From NCBI RefSeq assembly GCF_007827815.1, contig NZ_VITH01000001.1, positions 744,001-808,000 on the forward strand: 64,000 nt of DNA, written 5' to 3'. Position 1 is the first letter of the stretch, and every line of letters starts with the position of its first letter. Under the pieces are notes generated by a model that worked only from the letters and a program-made list of their open reading frames with translations, ran no database searches and had not been told where the DNA came from. Made by a program: the position numbers and the translations under genes. Positions 49,934 through 59,348 of the stretch are shown here, in pieces. This DNA comes from Azospirillum brasilense. Its GTDB lineage: Bacteria; Pseudomonadota; Alphaproteobacteria; Azospirillales; Azospirillaceae.

Positions 49934-51187
49934 CTATACGGAGGTATCGGTGGACTGGGAGAGCGTATGGGGGGAAAGTGGACATCCGTCCGCCAGCACG
50001 GCGGGAAGGACGCGCTCCAGCGACAGGTGGTCGAACACCCAGTCGCGATGGGCGGACCGCAGCCGCGCCCGGCGATCCGGGTCGTCGCGCAACGCCGCCA
50101 ACCGCTGCACCGCCTCCTCGCCATCGCCAAAGGTCAGATCGTCCTCGACGGGGCCGAACAGCCGGGCGCTGTCGGCGTGCCGCCAGCTCACCAGCAGGCC
50201 GTCGCGCTTCAGGATCTCCAGGGTGCGCGGGAAGATCGCCGTGTCGTAGGCGAGGCTTCCGAAATCCAGGCAGGCCGCGGCCTCGTGATAGAGGGCGCGC
50301 GGGCCCGGGGAGACCGGATGCGCCGCGAGGCCGTGCCGGTCCCAGCCGTCCCCCCACAGGGCGAAGGCCTCCCCGAAGGCGTCGCGCAGGGCGGTGGCGA
50401 AGCGCCGGCGGTTCTCCACCGCGAAGACCGCGGCGAAGGCCCGGTTGAACGCCAGCGTCCAGGCAGGATCGGCGGACGGCCCGCCCAGGCCGCACAGGTC
50501 CATGGCCGCCGTCCGGTGCAGCACCGGCCGGGCGCGCATCGCCTCGGCGACGGTTTCGGCGGCACGCCGGATGGCGGGGTCGGTGGGGTCCGCCGGGGCA
50601 CAGCTTTGCCCGAGATAGACGAAGCGCCCGGCGACCAGCGGCGTCTCGTCCCGGTCCCCGGCCTCTCCCGTCATGGCGCGGTAGGGGTAGCGGACCAGCC
50701 CGGGATCGGCCTGGGACATCCAGCGCTTGTAGAGATGCACCGCGCCGTCGCCGTCCCGCAGGGCGCAGATCCAGGGATGCACCCCCAGCGGGGCGTGGAA
50801 CACCCGCGTCAGGCCCAGCCGCCCGCACTGCTCCGCCACGCCGGGGCACATGCACCACATCCGGACGTTCCAGCGCTCCATCCAGCGGTCCGCCTCCGCC
50901 ACCGCCGCGGGGGTGGCGGCGCCGATCTCCTCCAGCGGGTGCTTCAGGCAGATGTGCACGATGGCCGGACGCGTGCCGAAGGACGCCACATAGGCGGCCA
51001 GCATCTCCACCGTGTCGCGCGGGATCTCGAACAGGTTCAGCGCCAGGAGGACGTCGATCGGCCGGTCGATCACCTCCCGCGAGATGTCGGGCAGCGCCAG
51101 AACCGACTCATGGCCCAGCGCGACCAGGGCGGCGTGGATGGACCAGAGGATTTCCGACGTTCCCTGCCCGCAGAGCAGCACGCGCAT
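49934..51187 (-). CDS. CgeB-like glycosyltransferase family protein
   Basis: This 417-residue protein has a glycosyltransferase GT-B-like plan: MRVLLCGQGTSEILWSIHAAL at the N-terminus, and a C-terminal part with WGDGW, YHEAAACLDFG and EILKRDGLLVSW, as in CgeB/DUF3880-type proteins. These probably transfer sugars to protein or surface polymers. It follows the second glycosyltransferase gene by 10 bases and is co-transcribed. Substrate is unknown. No membrane segments are seen. ATG at 51187 sits close to the conserved first strand. Confidence 0.7.
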   Translation of the reverse strand: MRVLLCGQGTSEILWSIHAALVALGHESVLALPDISREVIDRPIDVLLALNLFEIPRDTVEMLAAYVASFGTRPAIVHICLKHPLEEIGAATPAAVAEADRWMERWNVRMWCMCPGVAEQCGRLGLTRVFHAPLGVHPWICALRDGDGAVHLYKRWMSQADPGLVRYPYRAMTGEAGDRDETPLVAGRFVYLGQSCAPADPTDPAIRRAAETVAEAMRARPVLHRTAAMDLCGLGGPSADPAWTLAFNRAFAAVFAVENRRRFATALRDAFGEAFALWGDGWDRHGLAAHPVSPGPRALYHEAAACLDFGSLAYDTAIFPRTLEILKRDGLLVSWRHADSARLFGPVEDDLTFGDGEEAVQRLAALRDDPDRRARLRSAHRDWVFDHLSLERVLPAVLADGCPLSPHTLSQSTDTSV

Positions 51188-51197
51188 CGCCGCCCCC

Positions 51198-52766
51198 TCA
51201 CGCCCGCTGCCGGTGCAGGGCGACGGCCTCGTCCAGCAGGGCGGCGAGGCGGGCGGCGTCGCCCCCCTCCCCCTGGACCGCCGCGAAGCGGGCGCGGGCG
51301 GCGGCGCGGGCCTGCTCCAGCCGCTCCGGAGAAGCGGCCAGCGCCGCCGCCCGCGCGATGAAGGCGTCCTCGTCCGTCACCAGGAACTCCGGCCCGGCGA
51401 CGCTCGCCACGTCGCCGCCTGGAAAGGACAGGATCGGCACGCCCGCCGCCAGCGCCTGCGCCGCGCTCGCCCCGCCGCCGGTGCGGCGCGGGTTCAGGCA
51501 GAGGCCGCACAGCCCCAGCAGCCCGTCCATCCGCTCCACCCAGCCCAGGCTGCGCAGCCGCCCGGCGTGGCGGGAGGCGGCGAGTCGTCCGGGCAAGGCC
51601 CCGGCGTCCCCGGCGAACAGCACCACGGCGCGGGGGATCGCGTCGAGAAGCCGCTCCAGAAGCGCCAGGAACGCCGCCCCCACCTCGGCGTCCAGCCGGT
51701 TGCCGATCACCACGCAGGGAAAAGCGTTCTCGGGAATGCCGAAATCCGCGCGGGCGGCGGCGGGCGCGCCGTCGTCCGGGCGCAGCGACAGGCCCAAGCG
51801 GAACGGCCGCCACGCGCGGGCGAAGCGCCCCCCTTCCGGCGGCGGGGAGGTGCCGCCGAAGTCCAGCGCGATGTCGGCCAGGGTGACGGGCGTGCCGGTG
51901 GTCGTCGGGATGCACAGCAGCGGGCGCACCGCGCCAAGCAGGTCGGCCAGCAGCACCGACCCGCCGAAGCCGATCACCACATCCGGGTCGAACGCCTCGA
52001 CCGCCGCCAGGAAGCCCTTGAGCTTGCCCGCCGTCAGGCCCGGTTCGACCGAGGAGATCAGGCGGAAGCGCTGGTCCTCGAAGGCGATGAGCTGCTCGCC
52101 GTTCAACTGCGCCTCGATGGCCGCAGCGAAGGGCGGGACGAAGGGGCTGTGGTAGCGGTCCGGCATCATGTTGGTGTTGAGGATCAGCACCTCCCGCCCG
52201 GCGCCCCCCTGCAGAAGGGCCGCCTGCCGCAGCAGGTCGCGGGAGGGCTGGTGATACGCGGACAGGAGCTGGTTGGTGACCATCACCACCCGCCCGGTGG
52301 CCGGCGCCCCGGCGGGCCGTGGGGCCGGGCGCAGATCCAGGCGCCGCGCCACCTCGCCCAGGAAACGTTCGTAGAAGGGGAAGAGCCTGTTGGTGAAGAA
52401 GTCGGGCTGGGTCGCCGCGTCCATGCGCGTCAGGAAGATCTGCCGCTGCATCGACCAGTAGATCTGGTTGACGCCTTCCAGCGGCGCCAAATCCAGCACA
52501 TGCTCGACCATGTCCAGGATGCGGGCGAAGCGCCGCAGGTCGCCGGAGATGTGGGCCAGAGCGGATTCCCGCAGGATCGGGTCGACGCCCGCGACTGCGC
52601 TGTCCAGCGCAGCCATCCGTTCCGGGTCGGCGCCCAGCCCCGCGGCCCGCGCCTCCTCGCAGACATCGGCGATGGCCTTCAGGTCCTCCCCCGTTCCGGC
52701 GGGTCCGCACAGGCGCGCCGCAACCGAGGACAGAAGATCGGAGGCTCGGCTGGAGTCGTTCGGCAT
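51198..52766 (-). CDS. Glycosyltransferase family protein (GT-B-like)
   Basis: This 522-residue protein has a helical N-terminus (about 1-150) and a GT-B-like C-terminal half: MVTNQLLSAYHQPSRDLLRQ, then FGIPENAFPCVVIGNRLDAE, and a donor-binding part NPRRTGGGASAAQALAAGVPILSFPGGDV resembling SPINDLY-type transferases. It may add GlcNAc-like or other sugars to an unknown acceptor. ATG at 52766 is preferred; the frame continues 57 codons upstream without family signal. It is followed by the CgeB-like gene. A 296-base gap precedes it (52767-53062), holding AT-rich sequence but no recognisable site. Confidence 0.72.
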   Translation of the reverse strand: MPNDSSRASDLLSSVAARLCGPAGTGEDLKAIADVCEEARAAGLGADPERMAALDSAVAGVDPILRESALAHISGDLRRFARILDMVEHVLDLAPLEGVNQIYWSMQRQIFLTRMDAATQPDFFTNRLFPFYERFLGEVARRLDLRPAPRPAGAPATGRVVMVTNQLLSAYHQPSRDLLRQAALLQGGAGREVLILNTNMMPDRYHSPFVPPFAAAIEAQLNGEQLIAFEDQRFRLISSVEPGLTAGKLKGFLAAVEAFDPDVVIGFGGSVLLADLLGAVRPLLCIPTTTGTPVTLADIALDFGGTSPPPEGGRFARAWRPFRLGLSLRPDDGAPAAARADFGIPENAFPCVVIGNRLDAEVGAAFLALLERLLDAIPRAVVLFAGDAGALPGRLAASRHAGRLRSLGWVERMDGLLGLCGLCLNPRRTGGGASAAQALAAGVPILSFPGGDVASVAGPEFLVTDEDAFIARAAALAASPERLEQARAAARARFAAVQGEGGDAARLAALLDEAVALHRQRA

Positions 52767-53077
52767 CTCGGCGCTCCGGATCGGACAGGGACCGTGAATG
52801 GCGGGACGGCGGGAGGCCGGACAGCGGCGCAGCCCGACGCATCGCCCCACCACGGGCTTTGTTATCACCAACGCGGAAAAGACGCGAGCCAACACGGGGG
52901 CTTCTCGCTCCTCGGTGGAAATATTTCGTTTTTTCAATCAGTTCCGGTGCATTTGAGGGGGATTCGCTGCCCTTTCCGTCTTCCGAACGGGCGTGGCATC
53001 GTCTATCTTCGGCGGGCGGTGGGCGCGAAGCCTGGCCATCTGGGAAATAAGAAAACGGTTTCTTGGAGGAGCAGAGC

Positions 53078-54721
53078 TTGCGAATGCTCATCGCCGCGAC
53101 CAATGGACTGAGTCGGCAGTGCCGCAGCATCGTCGTTCGTCTTATGCTGTTTGGACTAGCCCTGGTCTTGGTCGGCGCCTGCGCGCGCGTTTGGGTTCTG
53201 TCCTCCTTTTTGGAGGGCAAGATCGACGACCTCACCTCGTCACAGCAGCAATCGACGGCGTCTTACGTCGCCCACGACATCGATGAGAAGATCAAGGCAC
53301 GGCTCGACCTCCTGCGCCGCGCCGCCGGAAGCCTGCCGCTGGCGATCCTCGACGATCCCGCGGCCCTGCGCGACTGGCTGAAGACCCATCAGGAGATCGC
53401 GCCCCTGTTCTCGCGCGGGCTGATGGTCGTCCGGCCGGACGGCCACGGTGTTTTCGCCGATTATCCGCAACGGCATCGGGCGCCGGACTTCGATGTTTCG
53501 GACCGCGACTGGTTCCGCTCGGCGCTGTCCAGCCGCGAACCGGTGATCGGGCGGCCCGCCCGCTCCTCCCTCGACGGGGAGCCGATGGTGGTCATGGCGA
53601 TGACCGTCACCGACGACGCCGGGCGCCCGGTCGCGGTGCTGTCCGGCGCCACGGCCCTCTCGTCGCCCGGCTTCCTCAATCTGGTCCAGGGAAACCGCAT
53701 CGGGCGCAGCGGCGGCTTCCTTCTGGTCTCCCCCCGCGACAAGCTGTTCGTCTCGGCCAGCGATCACAACATGATCCTGGCCGCCACGCCGCTTGAGGGG
53801 GTGAATCCGCTGCACGACCGGGCCATGGCCGGCTACCGCGGCAGCGGGATCACCGTCAACGCGGCGGGGGTGGAGGAACTGTCGGCCATAGCCTCCGTCC
53901 CGACGGCGGACTGGTTCCTGGTCGCCCGCCTGCCCACGTCCGAGGCGTTCGAGGGGGTGCGGGACCTGCAGACCTTCATCATCACCAACAGCCTGATGAT
54001 CGCCGCCTTCGCCGCGACCGTTCTGTTCTTCGGCATGCGCCGCTTCTTCCGCCCGCTGACCGAGGCGGCGCGGCGGATGCACCAGATGGCCGACGGGCAT
54101 GTCGAGCTGGCCCCGCTGCCGGTCCGCCGCATGGACGAAGTCGGGGAGCTGGTGCATGGCTTCAACTATCTTCTGGGCAAGCTGCGGGAGCAGGAGGCCG
54201 CCCTGCGGGCCAGCGAGGCGCGGATGGCCCACATGGCCCACCACGACGCGCTGACCGGCCTGCCCAACCGCGCCATGTTCCACGAGCGGCTGCGGCAGGC
54301 CATCGACCGCGCGGAGCGCGGCAACACGCCGTTCGCCCTGCTCTACATCGATCTGGACGGCTTCAAGCCGATCAACGACGCCCATGGCCACAGCCGTGGC
54401 GACGAGGTTCTCCGGGTGGTGGCCCGCCGCCTGTCCGACCTGCTGCGCAAGGCCGACCTGATCGCCCGCATCGGCGGCGACGAGTTCGCCATCATCCTGG
54501 AGGTGGAGGCGAGCCGCGCCGGTGCGGAGACCGTGGCCGAGAAATGCCGGGCGGCGCTGGGGGAGCCCATCCTGATCGACGGGCTGCGGCTGACGCTCGC
54601 CCTGTCGATCGGCGTCGCGGTCTTCCCGCAGGACGGGCGCGACTCCCAGCAGCTCATCGTCCACGCCGATCAGGCGATGTACGCGGTCAAGAAGGGCGGC
54701 GCCCGGGTCCCCGCCTTGTAG
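53078..54721 (+). CDS. Membrane diguanylate cyclase with Cache sensor
   Basis: This 547-residue protein has a signal-anchor helix (LMLFGLALVLVGACARVWVL at about 23-42), a periplasmic Cache-type sensor, a second helix near residue 310 and a HAMP linker. The C-terminal GGDEF domain is intact (IGGDEFAII), with an upstream RxxD inhibitory site (RKAD) five residues before it, so it should make cyclic di-GMP with product inhibition. GGAGGAG is 6 bases before TTG at 53078, preferred over ATG at 53084 (12 bases). No EAL domain is present. Signal unknown. Confidence 0.88.
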   Translation: MRMLIAATNGLSRQCRSIVVRLMLFGLALVLVGACARVWVLSSFLEGKIDDLTSSQQQSTASYVAHDIDEKIKARLDLLRRAAGSLPLAILDDPAALRDWLKTHQEIAPLFSRGLMVVRPDGHGVFADYPQRHRAPDFDVSDRDWFRSALSSREPVIGRPARSSLDGEPMVVMAMTVTDDAGRPVAVLSGATALSSPGFLNLVQGNRIGRSGGFLLVSPRDKLFVSASDHNMILAATPLEGVNPLHDRAMAGYRGSGITVNAAGVEELSAIASVPTADWFLVARLPTSEAFEGVRDLQTFIITNSLMIAAFAATVLFFGMRRFFRPLTEAARRMHQMADGHVELAPLPVRRMDEVGELVHGFNYLLGKLREQEAALRASEARMAHMAHHDALTGLPNRAMFHERLRQAIDRAERGNTPFALLYIDLDGFKPINDAHGHSRGDEVLRVVARRLSDLLRKADLIARIGGDEFAIILEVEASRAGAETVAEKCRAALGEPILIDGLRLTLALSIGVAVFPQDGRDSQQLIVHADQAMYAVKKGGARVPAL

Positions 54722-54723
54722 GC

Positions 54724-54909
54724 TCAGTGGCAGCCACCCGAGCCGCCGCCGGCCGGGCCGCAGCCCTTGCACCCGCCGCCGCAACCGGTCCCCTGTGGCG
54801 CGGCGCGGCCCAGCAGGCGGGCGCGCAGTCCGGCCGGAAGGATCACGCGCCACACCGTCCACGCCGCGGCCAGCGCCACCACCAAGACAACCAGAAGATC
54901 CTGCCACAT
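54724..54909 (-). CDS. FeoB-associated Cys-rich membrane protein
   Basis: This 61-residue protein has one membrane helix (LLVVLVVALAAAWTVWRVILP at about 5-25) and a C-terminal Cys/Gly-rich tail (GCGGGCKGCGPAGG, then GGCH). It matches the small proteins encoded beside feoB (PF12669), whose role in Fe(II) uptake is not settled; the Cys may bind iron. Its start is 34 bases after the feoB stop in the same direction, so it is the third gene of the feo operon. Confidence 0.85.
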   Translation of the reverse strand: MWQDLLVVLVVALAAAWTVWRVILPAGLRARLLGRAAPQGTGCGGGCKGCGPAGGGSGGCH

Positions 54910-54942
54910 GGCCGTGCCCTCCCCTTCCCTTACAGCAGCCCC

Positions 54943-56844
54943 TTACAGCAGCGCAGACGCGACGCGGTAGGTGATGAAGCTCGCCCCGTAGGCCAGCGTG
55001 ATCATGTAGGCGAACATCACCGCCGGCCAGAACCAGCCGTTGGTCTCCCGCTTCACCACCGACAGGGTGGCGACGCATTGCGGGGCGAAGACGTACCAGG
55101 CGAGCAGCGACAGCGCGGTCGGCAGGCTCCAGGAGGCGGCCAGCGCCCCGGCCAGCGAGGATTGCAGCGCGTCGCCGCTCTCGCTCAGCGCGTAGATGGT
55201 GCCCAGCACGCCGACCGCCACCTCGCGCGCCGCGATGCCCGGCACCAGCGCCACGGCGATCTGCCACGTGAAGCCGATCGGCGCCAGCAGCGGTTCCAGC
55301 GCGTGGCCGATCATGCCGGCGATGGAATACTGGATGGCCGGCTCGGTCGCCCCCTCCGGCGCGCCGGGAAAGCTCGCCAGGAACCACATGACAATCATCA
55401 GCGCGAAGATCGTCGTGCCGGCCCGCGCCAGGAAGACCTTGGCCCGCTCGAACAGGCCCAGCGCGATGTCGCGCGGGTTGGGCAGGCGGTAGGCCGGCAG
55501 TTCCATCAGCAGCGGCTCGCGCGCGCCCTTGAACACCGTGCCCTTCAGCACGAAGGCGACGGCCAGCGCCGACAGGATGCCGGCGGCGTAGAGCGCGAAC
55601 ATCACCAGCCCCGGCAGCCCGACCAGACCGCCCAGCAGCGGACGGTCCGGCACGAAGGCCGCGATCAGCAGCGTGTAGACCGGCAGCCGGGCCGAGCAGG
55701 TCATCAGCGGGGCGATCATGATGGTCGCCAGCCGGTCGGCCCGGTTCTCGATGGTGCGCGCCGCCATGACGCCGGGCACCGCGCAGGCGAAACTGGACAG
55801 CAGCGGGATGAAGGCACGCCCGTGCAGCCCCACCCCGCCCATCAGCCGGTCCAGCAGGAAGGCAGCGCGGGCGAGATAGCCGGTCGCCTCCAGCACCAGG
55901 ATGAAGAAGAACAGCACCAGGATCTGCGGCAGGAAGATGACCACGCTGCCCACCCCGGCGATAATGCCGTCGGTCAGCAGGCTGCGCAGCGCGCCGTCCG
56001 GCAGGGTGGCGGCCACCCAGTCCTTGAGCCCGCTGACCGCGCCGTCGATCAGGTTCATCGGCGCCTCGGCCCAAGCGAACACCGCCTGGAACATCAGGAA
56101 CAGCACAAGGAACAGGAAGGCCAGCCCGAACACCGGGTGCAGCAGCACGGCGTCCACCCGCCGGGTCGCCAGCGGCGGCAGACCGGCGTCGGCCACGCAG
56201 CCGGCCAGCAGCCCCTCGACCTCCTGGTGGTAGGCCCGCAGGTCGCGCGAGGAGGGCTCGCTCCAGCCGCAGGGGGCCGAATTCTCCGCCGCGTCCGCCG
56301 CCGCATCGGACGCCATGGCCATGGCGCCGTCGATCTGCTCCAGCAGAGGCTGGACGCCGCCGCGGCGGATGGCGACGGTCGGCACCACCGGCACGCCGAG
56401 CGCCGCGGACAGAGCCGCCGCGTCGATGCGGCAGCCGCGCTTCTCCGCCGCGTCCATCATGTTCAGCGCCAGGATGATCGGGCGGCCCAGCCGCTTCAGC
56501 TCGACCACCAGCCGCAGGTTCAGGCGCAGGTTGGTGGCGTCGGCGACGCAGACCAGCAGGTCGGGGCTGTCCTCGTGCGAGAAGCGGCCGAGCACGACGT
56601 CGCGGGTCACCTCCTCGTCGGGGGAGCGGGCGCGCAGGCTGTAGGTGCCCGGCAGGTCGATCACCTGGACGCGGCGGCCGAGCGGGCTGACGAAATGCCC
56701 GATCTTCCGTTCCACGGTGACGCCGGGGTAGTTCGCCACCTTCTGGCGGGAACCGGTGAGCGCGTTGAACAGGGCGGTCTTGCCGCAGTTCGGGTTGCCG
56801 ACCAGCGCGATGCGCGGCGGCAGGGCGGAGTCCAGGACCGACAT
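54943..56844 (-). CDS. feoB: Ferrous iron transport protein B
   Basis: This 633-residue GTP-dependent Fe(II) permease has an N-terminal G domain with G1 GNPNCGKT (residues 17-24), G2-region Thr in GVTVE, G3 DLPGTYSL and G4 NMMD. The C-terminal membrane domain has core repeats with conserved Cys (SSFACAVPGVMAARTI, FAPQCVATLSV). It is shorter than the 770-residue E. coli form, as is common in alphaproteobacteria. It is downstream of feoA (gap 53 bases). It probably responds to iron through the box at 57267. Confidence 0.95.
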   Translation of the reverse strand: MSVLDSALPPRIALVGNPNCGKTALFNALTGSRQKVANYPGVTVERKIGHFVSPLGRRVQVIDLPGTYSLRARSPDEEVTRDVVLGRFSHEDSPDLLVCVADATNLRLNLRLVVELKRLGRPIILALNMMDAAEKRGCRIDAAALSAALGVPVVPTVAIRRGGVQPLLEQIDGAMAMASDAAADAAENSAPCGWSEPSSRDLRAYHQEVEGLLAGCVADAGLPPLATRRVDAVLLHPVFGLAFLFLVLFLMFQAVFAWAEAPMNLIDGAVSGLKDWVAATLPDGALRSLLTDGIIAGVGSVVIFLPQILVLFFFILVLEATGYLARAAFLLDRLMGGVGLHGRAFIPLLSSFACAVPGVMAARTIENRADRLATIMIAPLMTCSARLPVYTLLIAAFVPDRPLLGGLVGLPGLVMFALYAAGILSALAVAFVLKGTVFKGAREPLLMELPAYRLPNPRDIALGLFERAKVFLARAGTTIFALMIVMWFLASFPGAPEGATEPAIQYSIAGMIGHALEPLLAPIGFTWQIAVALVPGIAAREVAVGVLGTIYALSESGDALQSSLAGALAASWSLPTALSLLAWYVFAPQCVATLSVVKRETNGWFWPAVMFAYMITLAYGASFITYRVASALL

Positions 56845-56897
56845 GGCCGGATGTCCTTGCAGGGGGTCGCTTTAAAGAAAGGAAATGGCGCCGCGCG

Positions 56898-57197
56898 TCA
56901 GGCGGCGGGCGCCACCAGCACGGCGCGCGCCTCGGCGCGGCGGAGCGCCAGCGTGTGCTCGTTCACGCGGATGGCGATGGGGTCGCGGCCCGGAAAGGCT
57001 TCGTGCAGGACCTCGACGTGGGAGCCTTCGACCAGCCCCATCTCGATCATGCGCCGCTCCAGCTCCCCTTCGGGAAGGGTGGTGACCACCCCCCGCTCAT
57101 CGACGCCGGTCACGCGGGCGCGCTCGCCCTTCTTCAACTCGCCCAAATGCCGTCCGCCGGGGGACTGGCCCGTTTCGGGGGTGGGATGACCGCTCAT
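56898..57197 (-). CDS. feoA: Ferrous iron transport protein A
   Basis: This 99-residue SH3-like protein of the FeoA family has the pattern RRMIEMGLVEGSHVEVLHEAFPGRDPIAIRVNEHTLALRR in its C-terminal half, of which ERRMIEMGLVEGSHVEV is diagnostic. It is an FeoB partner needed for full iron uptake. About 22 residues at the N-terminus precede the usual family start. ATG at 57197 is used because no homologous sequence lies upstream. An iron-box-like palindrome is 70 bases before it. Confidence 0.92.
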   Translation of the reverse strand: MSGHPTPETGQSPGGRHLGELKKGERARVTGVDERGVVTTLPEGELERRMIEMGLVEGSHVEVLHEAFPGRDPIAIRVNEHTLALRRAEARAVLVAPAA

Positions 57198-57266
57198 GGC
57201 TGCACCTGATCGCACCGGGAGGTGGGGGGCGCGTTCCTGTCCGCCCCTCTTCGCCGCGGATGATCC

Positions 57267-57281
57267 TGCGAAGCGTTCGCA
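57267..57281. promoter_or_regulatory. Fur-type palindrome upstream of feoA
   Basis: TGCGAAGCGTTCGCA is a perfect 7-1-7 inverted repeat and fits the alphaproteobacterial TGCGAAN3TTCGCA iron box. It lies 70 bases before the feoA ATG. A related site precedes flavodoxin at 3863. Confidence 0.65.
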
Positions 57282-57342
57282 CTCGTCCAGCCGCCAAATG
57301 TCGCAGGAGCCCTGTGATATTAGCGTAACGACCACAATCCGA

Positions 57343-58152
57343 TTATGGCTTTGCGGGGGCCGCCCCGCCCTTCGCGTTGGCCGCCGGCGCGGGAGCGGGC
57401 GCCTTGGCCGAGCGGTCGAGGTTGGCCTGCGCCGTCTTGGCCGCCGCGCTGTTCGGCGTGTTGCGGACGATCTGGCTCCAATCCTCCCGCGCCCCCGGCA
57501 GATTCCCGGTCTGCGCCTTGATGGTGGCGCGCAGCAGCAGGGCGTCGGGATCGCCGGGGCGCAGCTCCAGCGCGCGGTCGATGTCGGCGACGGCCTGCCG
57601 GTCGTTGGCCAGCGCCTTGTGGGCGGCGGCGCGGTAGAGATAGGCCTCGGCCCGCTGCGGGTCCTTCTTCAGCGCGGCGTCCAGGTCGGCCACGGCGTCC
57701 CAGAACCGCTCCGTCTCGGCCCGCGCGATGGCGCGGTCGATCAGCAGGTCCACGTCCTCCGGCTGGAGCGCCAGGGCACGGCTGTAGGCCCGCTCCGCCC
57801 GCGCGTTGTCGCCGGCGCGCAGCCACGCCCAGCCCGCCCGCCCGAGGATCGAGGCCCCGGCCTTCGGGTCGTCCTTGCCCAGCACCGGGGCCAGCTCCTC
57901 CAGCCGCGCCCCGGCGGTCGTGAAGTCGCCCTTGTGGAACAGCGCCAGCGCCTGGCACAGCCGGGCATGGTCGCCGCCGCCGCGGTTCAGCCAGGTCTGC
58001 GCGCTCTCCAGCGCCTCGGCCGGGCGCTTCTCGGCGAGCGTCAGACAGGCCTGGAACTCCCGGTTGTGATCGACGGTGGGAGCGGAGAAGGCCGGGCCGG
58101 CGGAGAGGAGCGCCAGCGCGGCCGTGATGAGGTAAGCGTTGCGTCGGTTCAT
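57343..58152 (-). CDS. Secreted TPR-repeat protein
   Basis: This 269-residue protein has a signal peptide (ending GPAFSA) and about four TPR units between residues 40 and 235 (AERAYSRALALQPEDVDLL, AVADLDAALKKDPQRAEAYL, AVADIDRALELRPGDPDALL). It ends in an Ala/Pro/Lys-rich tail. TPR proteins act as scaffolds; no partner is indicated. ATG at 58152 starts a normal signal peptide. It is divergent from the SDR gene at a 52-base distance. Confidence 0.88.
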   Translation of the reverse strand: MNRRNAYLITAALALLSAGPAFSAPTVDHNREFQACLTLAEKRPAEALESAQTWLNRGGGDHARLCQALALFHKGDFTTAGARLEELAPVLGKDDPKAGASILGRAGWAWLRAGDNARAERAYSRALALQPEDVDLLIDRAIARAETERFWDAVADLDAALKKDPQRAEAYLYRAAAHKALANDRQAVADIDRALELRPGDPDALLLRATIKAQTGNLPGAREDWSQIVRNTPNSAAAKTAQANLDRSAKAPAPAPAANAKGGAAPAKP

Positions 58153-58204
58153 GGCGGCCTTACACTCCGTCATTGCCGCTCCCGACGCAAGGACCCCGCA
58201 AGAC

Positions 58205-59086
58205 ATGGCTTCACCCCGTCTGTTCGTCTTCGGCCTGGGCTTCACAGCCCGCGTGTTCGCCGACCGGCTGAAGGCCGAGGGCTGGCGGATCGCCGCCACC
58301 TGCCGCGGCGAGGACAAGCGCGCCGCCCTGGAGGCGCAGGGCGTCGAGGCGTTCCTGTTCGACCGGGGCCGCCCGCTGGAGGACGCCCGTGCGGCGCTCG
58401 CCGGCACCACCCATCTGCTGGTCAGCGTGCCGCCCGACGAGCGGGGCGACCCGGTGCTCGACCAGCACGCCATGGATCTGGCGGACCTGCGGACGCTCGA
58501 CTGGGCCGGCTACCTCTCCACCACCGGGGTCTACGGCGACACCCAGGGCGAGTGGGTGGGTGAGGCGGCGTGGCTGCGCCCGACCGGCGAGCGGCAGAAG
58601 CGCCGGGTCGAGGCGGAGCGCGGCTGGCTGAATCTCTACCGCCAGTACGGCGTGCCGATGCATCTCTTCCGGCTGGCCGGCATCTACGGGCCGGGGCGCA
58701 GCGCGCTGGACAACGTGCGCGACGGCACCGCCCGGCGTGTCGACAAGCCCGGTCAGGTGTTCAGCCGCATCCATGTGGAGGACATCGCGGCGACGCTGCG
58801 CGCCTCGATGGACAAGCCGACGCTGGGCGCGGTCTACAACGTCGCCGACGACCTTCCCTCCCCCTCCCACGAGGTGGTGAGCTACGCCTGCGGCCTGCTG
58901 GGGGTCGAGCCGCCGCCGCTGGTGCCCTTCGACGAGGCCGGCCTGTCGCCGATGGCCGCCAGCTTCTACGCCGACTGCCGCCGGGTGAAGAACGACCGCA
59001 TCAAGCGCCAGCTCGGTGTCGAGCTGGCCTACCCCGACTACCGCGCCGGGCTGGACGCGCAATTCGCGGCGGAGGGTGGGCGGTAG
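58205..59086 (+). CDS. SDR-family NAD(P)-dependent epimerase-like protein (YeeZ-like)
   Basis: This 293-residue atypical short-chain dehydrogenase has a degenerate N-terminal cofactor motif (VFGLGFTARVFAD, residues 7-19). YLSTTGVYGDTQGEWVGE and FRLAGIYGPGRSALDNVRDG are well-conserved extended-SDR segments. The Tyr-x-x-x-Lys pair is not clear. It resembles E. coli YeeZ-like proteins of unknown substrate. ATG at 58205 is used; ATG at 58139 lies in the TPR gene's start region on the other strand. It precedes dnaN with a 262-base gap. Confidence 0.82.
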   Translation: MASPRLFVFGLGFTARVFADRLKAEGWRIAATCRGEDKRAALEAQGVEAFLFDRGRPLEDARAALAGTTHLLVSVPPDERGDPVLDQHAMDLADLRTLDWAGYLSTTGVYGDTQGEWVGEAAWLRPTGERQKRRVEAERGWLNLYRQYGVPMHLFRLAGIYGPGRSALDNVRDGTARRVDKPGQVFSRIHVEDIAATLRASMDKPTLGAVYNVADDLPSPSHEVVSYACGLLGVEPPPLVPFDEAGLSPMAASFYADCRRVKNDRIKRQLGVELAYPDYRAGLDAQFAAEGGR

Positions 59087-59348
59087 AGTCGCCCCAGCGC
59101 GAATCGCGCGCCCTCCCGCCCCGGCCGCATTCCCCCTACGGCGGCACCCCGCGGGGGCGTCACGGGCCTCCGGATGGGCCGGAATCGTCCTTTCCGGCGA
59201 CCGCCCGGCCACGCCGAACGAATTTGGTTCGGCAAAACCGACGTTGTGGTATCATGCGCCCCCGTTCCGGCCCGCTGGATTGCGGCCGGACCGGCATGGG
59301 TACGCCTGCGAATCGCAAAAAACACGACCTGCCGAGACGACGACCAGC

